NCBI GenBank assembly: GCA_044227805.1
Contig: JBGAWA010000074.1
Location: forward strand, 1 to 21,590
Direction of reading: 5' to 3'
DNA length: 21,590 nucleotides
Source of the DNA: JACCZZ01 sp044227805
Lineage (GTDB): Bacteria > Bacteroidota > Bacteroidia > Chitinophagales > UBA10324
Part shown: piece by piece, positions 16,196-21,590 of the stretch
Position numbering within the stretch: the stretch's first letter is position 1
How the letters are laid out: every line of letters starts with the position of its first letter
The notes under the pieces: model-generated
Told to the model about the DNA's origin: nothing
Databases searched by the model: none
The model's input: the letters and a program-made list of their open reading frames with translations, nothing else
Made by a program: the position numbers and the translations under genes

Positions 16196-17277
16196 ATGAA
16201 ATTTATAGTGTCGTCAGGTTCATTGCTGAGACAATTGCAATTGATAGCAGGGGTTGTGAGCTCCAATACGGTGCTTCCGATTCTGGAAGATTTTCTTTTT
16301 GATATAAAAGAAAGTAAACTGACGGTGTTTTCAACTGACCTGGAAACATCCATGAGTTCATCGCTTGATGTGGAAGCCAATGAAGAAGGGAAGATTGCCA
16401 TTCCGGCCAAACTATTGATGGACATTTTAAAGACGTTGCCAGAACAACCGCTTACGTTCAACATCAACGATCAGAGCCTGGCCATTGAAATCACTTCTGC
16501 CAAAGGTAAATACAGGCTGACCGGAGAGAATGGTGATGATTTTCCGAGAATTCCGGTGCCGGAAGAAACCAAAGAAATCAAGCTGCCTTCCTCTGTTATA
16601 GCGAATGCCATTAATAAAACACTGTTTGCTGTCGGCGCTGACGATATGCGTCCGGCTATGACAGGCGTAAACTTCGAACTTTCACCGGAAGGAATCACCT
16701 TTGTGGCAACCGATGCACACCGGTTGGTAAGGTATAAAAGACTGGACGCCAAAGCGGTGAAATCAACTTCTTTCATTGTACCTAAGAAAGCGCTACAGTT
16801 GCTGGGAAATGCATTGCCGGCTGAACTTTTTTTAATTTCGGTTATGTGAAGTTGATTTGTCGCCTGATTGATGCACGTTATCCTGATTATATGGCTGTTA
16901 TTCCGACAGAGAACCCGAATAAACTCACCATACAGTCAGGCGAGTTATTGAGTTCGCTGCGCCGGCTTGTGGTGCTCTCCAACAAAACAACACACCAGGC
17001 TACTTTAAAGATGAGTGGCAGTGAGCTGAGCATAAATACACGGGATATAGATTTTTCAAATGAGGGTAACGAAACGCTTACCTGTCAATATGATGGCGAA
17101 GATCTGGAGATAGCATTCAATGCAAAATTTGTTATTGACATGATCGCCTCAATGAATGAAGAAGAGGTTCAATTTGAATTTTCCACTCCTTCCCGTGCCT
17201 GCATTATGACGCCGGTGAACAGAAAAATTAATGAAGACCTCCTGATGCTCGTCATGCCAATTATGTCTAATACCTGA
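16196..17277 (+). CDS. dnaN: DNA polymerase III beta sliding clamp, frame broken near codon 212
   Basis: DnaN forms the ring clamp that tethers DNA polymerase to the template. The N-terminal part (16196-16849) starts MKFIVSSGSLLRQLQLIAGV and runs through LETSMSSSLDV, LLMDILKTLPEQPL, YRLTGENGDDFPRIP and TGVNFELSPEG to IVPKKALQLLGNALPAE, all typical clamp motifs of domains I and II. It then stops at TGA 16847-16849. The remainder (KLICRLIDARYPDYMAVIP to the C-terminal PVNRKINEDLLMLVMPIMSNT) continues in the -1 frame. The junction is T TTT TTA at 16828-16834. Even after frame correction the protein is 360 residues, and about 12 residues of a domain II strand expected between LPAE and FFNFGYV are missing. 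DnaN is essential, so a sequence or assembly error is most likely. A GTG at 16846 overlapping the stop could start the second part, but it would split domain II. Confidence 0.9.
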
Positions 17278-17306
17278 AGATAATTTCCAACTGTGTGATT
17301 TCATTA

Positions 17307-17336
17307 AAAAGCCCTCTTCTTGTGGTGAGGGCTTTT
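17307..17336. terminator. Bidirectional intrinsic terminator between dnaN and the DUF5606 gene
   Basis: AAAAGCCCTC (17307-17316) pairs perfectly over 10 bp with GAGGGCTTTT (17327-17336) around a 10-nt loop. T-runs follow the stem on both strands. It serves both converging genes. Confidence 0.9.
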
Positions 17337-17462
17337 GCATGTCTTGAAATTCAGTTCCGTTTCTGTTTTTAACCCGCATCTTTCTATTGCAGGATCAGAA
17401 TTGAAATACAAATTGCGGGTTGAAATATCAGCTAAGGGTGTTTTGCCTAAGCCGTTAATTGG

Positions 17463-17912
17463 TCAGGCTTCTTCTTTCTTTTCCGCTGTTGCTTCCGTTG
17501 AGTCATCATTCTCCGGCTCCTCCGCCACGGGAATGGATTCGTGCTGTTTGAGCAGTTGATACCATTTGATCATCTTTTTCATGTCGCTCACATGCACCTT
17601 GTCTTCGTCATAATCAGGAATAATCTTCTTGAAATAGTCTTTCAGTATGGCGGGATCGGCTTTTGGGTCAGGCAATGGCAAGGCAGCTTCCTGTTGGTGC
17701 ATTTCCGCCAACACGTTGCGCAGGCTTATTGTTTCTTCCTGAACCCTGTAAACGGAGATGTTATCAAGCGATGAAATGCCATGTATGCGTGACGAGACAA
17801 ATTGTGTTTTACCATCTTCCATTGATTTTACTACAATGCCGTTGGCCTTCGTGGAAACCAATGAAAATAACCCCGGAAGACCGCTGATTGACATGATATC
17901 CTTAAATTCCAT
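17463..17912 (-). CDS. DUF5606 family protein
   Basis: A 149-residue soluble protein I recognise as DUF5606, a small family of Bacteroidota with no established function. The N-terminal block FKDIMSISGLPGLFSLV at about 3-19 and GIVVKSMEDGKTQFV at 25-39 looks like a compact beta-rich fold. ISSLDNISVY follows at 46-55. A second conserved block, DPAILKDYFKKIIPDYDEDK then VHVSDMKKMIKWYQLL, lies at about 84-119. The C-terminal 25 residues are acidic and low in complexity (EEPENDDSTEATAEKKEEA). No signal peptide or membrane segment is present. It has its own promoter (17933-17962) and shares a terminator with dnaN. Confidence 0.88.
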   Translation of the reverse strand: MEFKDIMSISGLPGLFSLVSTKANGIVVKSMEDGKTQFVSSRIHGISSLDNISVYRVQEETISLRNVLAEMHQQEAALPLPDPKADPAILKDYFKKIIPDYDEDKVHVSDMKKMIKWYQLLKQHESIPVAEEPENDDSTEATAEKKEEA

Positions 17913-17932
17913 AAAGAATCGTTTTTACCCGC

Positions 17933-17962
17933 CAAAAGTAGTGATAAAACCGTGTAAGGCAA
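17933..17962 (-). promoter_or_regulatory. Promoter of the DUF5606 gene
   Basis: On the minus strand: TTG (17962-17960), 19 nt, then TACTTTTG (17940-17933), an exact TAnnTTTG. The box ends 20 nt before the ATG. Confidence 0.75.
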
Positions 17963-17984
17963 TTGAAATAATACGGGATTTGAT

Positions 17985-18014
17985 TTTGTAAATAAGCGGA
18001 TTGGGTTATCTTTG
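17985..18014 (+). promoter_or_regulatory. Promoter of rpsT
   Basis: TTTG at 17985-17988, 18 nt, then TATCTTTG at 18007-18014, an exact TAnnTTTG. Transcription would start near 18020, leaving a leader of about 25 nt before ATG 18045. Confidence 0.8.
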
Positions 18015-18044
18015 CGTCCTCAAAAAAATAAAAAGTAAAGTACA

Positions 18045-18299
18045 ATGGCCAATACCAGGAATGCAAAGAAAGCTGATCGCCAGGCGAAAAAAAGAAGGGA
18101 ACACAACCGTTATTTTGGTAAAACAACCCGCAATGCAGTTAGAGATTTGCGCGCTGTTGATAATAAGGAAGAGGCAAAAAAACTGCTTCCTGAAACTGTA
18201 GCTATGATAGATAAGCTGGCTAAACGCAATATTATCCATAAGAAGAAAGCCGATAACCTTAAATCGGGTTTGATGAAAAGAATGAATGGATTGAAATAA
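18045..18299 (+). CDS. rpsT: 30S ribosomal protein bS20
   Basis: bS20 binds 16S rRNA during 30S assembly. The 84-residue protein has the normal length and the highly basic helical character of the family: MANTRNAKKADRQAKKRREH at the start, then NRYFGKTTRNAVRDLRAVDN, a central helix with LLPETVAMIDKLAKRNIIH, and the C-terminal KKKADNLKSGLMKRMNGLK. The conserved IIHKKKADN segment near the end is a family hallmark. It stands alone with its own promoter and a strong terminator 19 nt after the stop, so it is monocistronic. Confidence 0.97.
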   Translation: MANTRNAKKADRQAKKRREHNRYFGKTTRNAVRDLRAVDNKEEAKKLLPETVAMIDKLAKRNIIHKKKADNLKSGLMKRMNGLK

Positions 18300-18318
18300 A
18301 CTTTACTTTAACCGGATA

Positions 18319-18356
18319 CAGAGGTGCAGCTGCAAAGTTGCACCTCTGTTTTTTTT
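18319..18356 (+). terminator. Intrinsic terminator of rpsT
   Basis: CAGAGGTGCA (18319-18328) pairs perfectly with TGCACCTCTG (18339-18348) around a 10-nt loop, followed by eight T (18349-18356). Confidence 0.95.
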
Positions 18357-18560
18357 AGGGGAGTCATGGTGTCAAAGGATCAGATTGTTGCAACATCCGC
18401 CGGCAAAAAATAAAACCTCAGCCGTTGCGAAGCAGCATATTTTTTTGCACAATAAAGCGTGAGGCCGGTAACAGTAAATTATGCGCTTTTTTATTGCGAA
18501 AAGCAGCAACCCTGGAGCTATAGTCGGCTTACCCTTTTCAGCAGTTAGGATAGCCCGTTG

Positions 18561-18589
18561 AAGACGGAATAGATGAAAAGTTCCGTCTT
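18561..18589 (+). terminator. Orphan hairpin, possible terminator of a small RNA
   Basis: AAGACGGAA (18561-18569) pairs perfectly with TTCCGTCTT (18581-18589) around an 11-nt loop, followed by TGTATTA. It has no long T-run and no gene to terminate, since rpsT already has its own terminator. An in-frame ATG at 18573 lies in the loop and is not used as the radC start. Confidence 0.35.
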
Positions 18590-18624
18590 TGTATTATGGA
18601 TATGCAGTAAAAAGTCTGCAGAAG

Positions 18625-18657
18625 TTTGTTACCTTTTCGATTCTTATATCATATTTG
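18625..18657 (+). promoter_or_regulatory. Candidate promoter of radC
   Basis: TTTG at 18625-18628, 21 nt, then CATATTTG at 18650-18657 (7 of 8 matches to TAnnTTTG). It ends 2 nt before ATG 18660, implying a leaderless or near-leaderless transcript, or use of ATG 18675. Confidence 0.45.
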
Positions 18658-18659
18658 CT

Positions 18660-19388
18660 ATGGCCGACAATAGTATGAATCCATCGGGCACCTATCCCGA
18701 ACCTGCAGGTATCAAAAGTTGGGCGGAAGAAGACCGCCCACGGGAAAAGATGATGCTTAAAGGAAAACACACACTCACCGAATCGGAGTTGATTGCAATT
18801 TTACTCCGGACCGGAACCCGTGATAAAACAGCAGTGGATATGGCTATGGAATTGATGAAGCGCACCCATAACGACCTAACGGCACTTGGAAAGCTAAGTG
18901 TCCGCGATCTGCTGGCCTTGGGTATTCAAGGTATAGGAAACACTAAAGCAATTACCATTGTTGCTGCGTTGGAATTAGGGCGGAGGCGACAATTATCAAC
19001 GGTAAGGGAAAAGGAAAAAATCACTTCCAGTCGTGATGCGTTTGATATTCTTTACCCGAAGATGGCGGATTTCAGGTATGAAGAATTTTGGATACTGTTG
19101 CTAAACCGTGCCAATAAAGTGATTGGGACTGAACGCATCAGCGAAGGAGGTTTAACGGGAACAGTGGCCGACCCGAGAAAAATATTTAGTGTCGCCATTA
19201 AAGCGGATGCCACTTCTGTGATACTCTGCCATAATCATCCATCAGGCAATCTGCGTCCGAGCCAGGCTGACACCGACCTTACTAAAAAAATGAAAGAGGC
19301 CGGAAGGTTGCTGGAAATTACGGTATTTGACCACCTGATAATTGGAGATGGAAATTATTTCAGCTTCGCTGATGAAGGGATGATGTGA
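18660..19388 (+). CDS. radC: RadC family JAB/MPN domain protein
   Basis: The frame is open from 18573, but ATG 18660 (MADNSMNPSG, 242 residues) fits the promoter and the family N-terminus; ATG 18675 is an alternative. The N-terminal UPF0758 region includes IKSWAEEDRPREKMMLKG at about 18-35, LTESELIAILLRTG at 39-52 and a helix-hairpin-helix LGIQGIGNTKA at 87-97. The C-terminal JAB/MPN+ domain has the full zinc motif HNHPSGNLRPSQAD, with H191, H193, S201 and D204, and an upstream acidic residue in RYEEFW (139-144). The JAMM motif suggests a metallo-isopeptidase-like fold. A role in DNA repair was proposed historically but is not firmly established. The gene is intact and single. Confidence 0.95.
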   Translation: MADNSMNPSGTYPEPAGIKSWAEEDRPREKMMLKGKHTLTESELIAILLRTGTRDKTAVDMAMELMKRTHNDLTALGKLSVRDLLALGIQGIGNTKAITIVAALELGRRRQLSTVREKEKITSSRDAFDILYPKMADFRYEEFWILLLNRANKVIGTERISEGGLTGTVADPRKIFSVAIKADATSVILCHNHPSGNLRPSQADTDLTKKMKEAGRLLEITVFDHLIIGDGNYFSFADEGMM

Positions 19389-19706
19389 TGTGGTGTTGAC
19401 CGGAGGTGAAATCCGGCCATCAAAAATGATTCTGCCAAGATATAAACCCTTAGCCGTGTTAAGCTGTTACGTAGCTGGTTTCATTGATTGAACCCACATT
19501 TTGCAGTTCAAAGCGGCAACGGGTTTAACCCCGACGTAGAACTGCTTAGGGTTTGTGAAACATTTTCATTTCTTGACAAATTGAGCAAACCCTTAGCAGT
19601 TCTGAGTCGCAGCGAAGCGGGATTTTTCCACTGAAAAATCCGGGATGAAAAATCTGGGGCTTAGCAAGGATTGCCACAAAAAATATTTACCGGTCTTTTC
19701 ACCGTA
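19389..19706. other. Convergent intergenic region carrying the best repeat copy
   Basis: 318 nt between radC and the acyl-CoA dehydrogenase gene, mostly filled by repeat copy B. A preceding AAACCCTTAGCCGT at 19445-19458 resembles the right arm of the unit (AAACCCTTAGCAGT), so a degenerate partial copy may sit in tandem before copy B. No coding ORF is supported. Confidence 0.55.
19522..19641 (+). repeat. Dispersed intergenic repeat, copy B (most complete)
   Basis: The unit contains a long inverted repeat. GAACTGCTTAGGGTTT (19539-19554) pairs with AAACCCTTAGCAGTTC (19587-19602), one mismatch in 16, around a 32-nt loop. A second perfect hairpin follows: GGATTTTTC (19620-19628), loop CACT, GAAAAATCC (19633-19641). 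It aligns over its whole length with copy A at 8915-9029. No ORF or transposase is inside. Confidence 0.88.
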
Positions 19707-20861
19707 CTACTTAAGGATGGAACGGGATATCACGATGCGTTGCACCTCGCTGGTCCCCTCGTAAATCTGCGTAATTTTGGCATCACGCATCAGTCTTTCT
19801 ACATGGTATTCTTTCACGTAACCGTATCCGCCGTGAATCTGCACCGCTTCCACAGTTGTTTTCATCGCTACTTCTGAAGCGAATACTTTGGCAATACTTC
19901 CTGATAAGGTATAGTCAAGATGTTGATCTTTTTCCCAGGCAGATTTAAGAATGAGCAGCCGTGCTGCTTCAATTTCCGTAGCCATATCGGCCAGTTTGAA
20001 CTGGATAGCCTGGTGATGCGAGATTTCTTTGCCGAATGCCTTGCGCTGTTTGGAATAGGCAAGGGCCAGCTCGTAGGCGCCGGAAGCAATGCCCAAAGCC
20101 TGTGAAGCAATGCCAATTCTGCCGCCGGCCAGCGTTTTCATGGCAAACCGGAATCCGAAGCCATCTTCACCAATCCTGTTTTCCTTCGGAACTTTCACAT
20201 CCTGGAACATGATAGAATGCGTGTCACTTCCGCGAATGCCGAGTTTATTTTCCTTGCCCCCCACTGTTACACCGGGCCATGCTTTTTCAACGATGAAAGC
20301 ATTGATACCATGACTTCCTTTGGCTACATCTGTTTGCGCAATCACCAGGTATACGGAAGCGGTATTTCCATTGGTGATCCAGTTTTTAGTACCATTCAGC
20401 AGGTAATGATCGCCCATGTCAATAGCGGTGGTGCGTTGTGATGTGGCATCACTCCCGGCTTCCGGTTCTGACAGGCAGAAGGCGCCAAGAAAAAGAACAC
20501 CGTCTTTCATGCCACGCGCCAATGGAACAAGATATTGCTGCTTTTGTGCTTCAGAACCGTACGTTTCCAAACCCCAACATACCAGTGAATTGTTCACCGA
20601 CATGCAAACTGAAGCAGATGCATCCACTTTTGAAATTTCTTCCATCGCCGTTACATAAGAAATGGTATCCAGGCCACTGCCACCATAATCAGCGGATACC
20701 ATCATTCCCATAAAACCAAGATCAGCGAGTTTCTGTACCTGTTCCAACGGAAATTTTTGCTTCTCATCACGCTCAATTACGCCGGGCAGCAACTCCTGCT
20801 GCGCAAAATCACGTGCTGCTTTCTGAATCATCAGGTGCTCTTCTGTCAATTGGAAATTCAT
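19707..20861 (-). CDS. Acyl-CoA dehydrogenase (short-chain/butyryl-CoA type)
   Basis: An FAD flavoenzyme that introduces the 2,3-double bond into acyl-CoA, the first step of beta-oxidation, in the cytoplasm with electron transfer flavoprotein. I chose ATG 20861 (MNFQLTEEHLMIQ, 384 residues). The upstream ATG 20900 would add 13 residues, and an exact -7 box TATTTTTG (20895-20888) lies inside that extension. Motifs: LSEPEAGSDATSQ and NGTKNWITNG (FAD- and substrate-binding), GGRIGIASQALGIA, KQRKAFGKEI, QIHGGYGYVKEYHVERLMRD, and the C-terminal QIYEGTSEVQR whose glutamate is the usual catalytic base. A five-residue insertion (DGVLF) sits before LGAFCLSEP compared with relatives as I recall them. 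The chain-length preference is not certain. Confidence 0.93.
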   Translation of the reverse strand: MNFQLTEEHLMIQKAARDFAQQELLPGVIERDEKQKFPLEQVQKLADLGFMGMMVSADYGGSGLDTISYVTAMEEISKVDASASVCMSVNNSLVCWGLETYGSEAQKQQYLVPLARGMKDGVLFLGAFCLSEPEAGSDATSQRTTAIDMGDHYLLNGTKNWITNGNTASVYLVIAQTDVAKGSHGINAFIVEKAWPGVTVGGKENKLGIRGSDTHSIMFQDVKVPKENRIGEDGFGFRFAMKTLAGGRIGIASQALGIASGAYELALAYSKQRKAFGKEISHHQAIQFKLADMATEIEAARLLILKSAWEKDQHLDYTLSGSIAKVFASEVAMKTTVEAVQIHGGYGYVKEYHVERLMRDAKITQIYEGTSEVQRIVISRSILK

Positions 20862-20887
20862 CGGATCAATTTTATTTGTAAGGTGGT

Positions 20888-20895
20888 CAAAAATA
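20888..20895 (-). promoter_or_regulatory. -7 promoter box of the acyl-CoA dehydrogenase gene
   Basis: TATTTTTG on the minus strand is an exact TAnnTTTG, 26 nt before ATG 20861. No clear -33 element was found at the usual distance. Confidence 0.5.
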
Positions 20896-21198
20896 GACAT
20901 CTTTCGTTAAACCCGCTTACTGCAATTTGTAGTCCACGAGGGGCAGGACTTTTTATTGAAAAATCCCTGGATGAGACTTTTGTTCAGCTATTCCAATCGG
21001 AAACCTTCCCGTCACAATCAATAATAATGGCCTTATAGGCTGATTCCGTTCTGCAGTATGGCAATTAACAGGTTTTGCAGCCATTCTTTTTTTGCAATAA
21101 CATTTCAATTCGGCCTTTACGGGTATTTTTGGGCGGTATATTAAATGAAAACCAGACCGGTCAGTAACCTAGATCTTCACGACTCAAACAAATCACCC
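20896..21198. other. Divergent intergenic region with a short repeat copy
   Basis: The spacer lies between the acyl-CoA dehydrogenase promoter and the DUF502 gene. It holds repeat copy C at 20946-20966. A plus-strand frame open from 20757 to 21038 overlaps the dehydrogenase gene and has no recognisable family. No convincing promoter for the DUF502 gene was identified. Confidence 0.4.
20946..20966 (+). repeat. Dispersed repeat, copy C (terminal palindrome only)
   Basis: GGACTTTTT then ATTG then AAAAATCC matches the terminal palindrome of copies A and B with few changes. Preceding GAGGGGCAG may be the remnant of the unit's GTCG/CGGG region. Confidence 0.5.
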
Positions 21199-21590
21199 AT
21201 GAAAACATATCCCAAATGGATACGGCAGCTTACTAATTATTTTTTCCGCGGATTGCTATTTGTGTCACCTATTGTAATAACAGTCTATACGATTGTATAT
21301 CTCATCCGTTGGCTCGACGGATTGATTCCGGGATTATTTCCCGGGTTGGGCATGTTGATTATTCTTTCCACCGTGACCATGGTTGGCCTGATCTCTTCCA
21401 TATTTTTATTTAATCCCGTCATGGATTTTATTGAAAGTATTTTCTCCAGAACGCCCTTCGCAAAGGTGATTTACAATTCCATAAAGGATTTATTTAAAGC
21501 CTTTTCTGGCAATAAAAAATCCTTTACCCAACCTGTCATGGTAACTTTTTTTAAAGATACCGGTATTCAGAAACTGGGTTTCATCACCAA
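21199..21590 (+). CDS. DUF502 family membrane protein, N-terminal part
   Basis: The gene runs off the right edge after about 130 codons. It begins MKTYPKWIRQLTNYFFRGLL, followed by a membrane segment (LLFVSPIVITVYTIVYLI, about 19-36), WLDGLIPGLFPGLGMLII and a second hydrophobic segment (MLIILSTVTMVGLISSIFLF). It continues with SRTPFAKVIYNSIKDLFKAF, VMVTFFKDTG and QKLGFIT. The order (RWLDG, PGLG, P-x-x-K-x-IY-x-S-x-KD, then LGF-T) matches DUF502, a family of small inner-membrane proteins of unknown function. Start ATG follows AATCACCC, with no Shine-Dalgarno sequence. There is no stop within the window. Confidence 0.9.
   Translation, partial: MKTYPKWIRQLTNYFFRGLLFVSPIVITVYTIVYLIRWLDGLIPGLFPGLGMLIILSTVTMVGLISSIFLFNPVMDFIESIFSRTPFAKVIYNSIKDLFKAFSGNKKSFTQPVMVTFFKDTGIQKLGFIT

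Larger units (their letters stand above)
18357..18659. other. Intergenic region between rpsT and radC
   Basis: It holds short hairpins and the radC promoter. GCTTTTTT and GAAAAGC around 18485-18505 can pair and resemble the A/T-rich palindromes of the dispersed repeats only loosely. AACCTCAGCCG near 18415 and GTGAGGCCGG near 18460 form another imperfect inverted pair. A 9-bp hairpin is at 18561-18589. No coding ORF is supported. Confidence 0.4.

Noticed and set aside
16828..16834. Programmed -1 frameshifting as the full explanation for dnaN
   Set aside because: The slippery heptamer is in phase, but a missing stretch of about 12 residues remains after correction; any T7 run offers such a heptamer by chance.
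1..21590. CRISPR array, tRNA or rRNA genes, integrase, transposase or defence system
   Set aside because: I saw no regularly spaced direct repeats, no tRNA T-arm pattern with an acceptor stem, no rRNA sequence and no mobile-element or defence protein motif on either strand.

Overview
The window is a chromosomal segment from a member of the Bacteroidota. Five things point that way. Several genes carry Bacteroidota-type promoters (-33 TTG/TTTG, about 18-21 nt, -7 TAnnTTTG). One large secreted protein ends in a type IX secretion (Por) sorting domain. A DUF5606 gene, a family I know from Bacteroidota, is present. DnaN, S20 and RlmN resemble Bacteroidota proteins, and Shine-Dalgarno sequences are weak or absent. 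The genus cannot be named from sequence reading alone. The content looks like core genome: no integrase, transposase, CRISPR array, phage gene or tRNA was seen.

Layout, left to right. The 3' end of purK is followed by purE (de novo purine synthesis). Next come two convergent GT-C-like polytopic membrane proteins, one with a long extracytoplasmic C-terminal half. A 912-residue secreted parallel beta-helix protein with a T9SS tail follows, then a broken PolB-like 3'-5' exonuclease gene. After a 666-nt intergenic stretch comes a secreted clan GH-A glycoside hydrolase. It converges with a HerA/DUF853 ATPase gene that has a frameshift near its 3' end. rlmN then converges with a cationic-amino-acid-type APC permease. 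dnaN (broken frame) converges with a DUF5606 gene across a bidirectional terminator. rpsT with a textbook terminator, radC, an acyl-CoA dehydrogenase on the minus strand, and the start of a DUF502 membrane protein at the right edge complete the window.

Most genes are single transcription units, with purK-purE the only evident operon. The functional themes are nucleotide synthesis, translation and rRNA modification, replication and repair (dnaN, radC, exonuclease remnant), envelope glycan handling (two GT-C proteins, the beta-helix protein, the glycoside hydrolase) and acyl-CoA oxidation.

I found no multi-gene novel system. Three signals merit a second look. (1) A family of intergenic dispersed repeats has at least five copies. 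The full unit, best seen at 19522-19641, holds a 16-bp inverted repeat followed by a 9-bp palindrome of the form GGATTTTTC-N4-GAAAAATCC. (2) Three reading frames are broken. Two of the breaks sit exactly on in-frame -1 slippery heptamers: A AAA AAC in the HerA-like gene, where a 45-residue family-like tail continues in the -1 frame, and T TTT TTA in dnaN, where about 12 codons also appear to be missing. Because dnaN is essential and two of the breaks lie in homopolymers, consensus or assembly error is the leading explanation, but programmed frameshifting in the HerA-like gene is testable. (3) The -7 promoter boxes of rlmN and radC lie 2-5 nt from the best start codons, which suggests very short or absent leaders.
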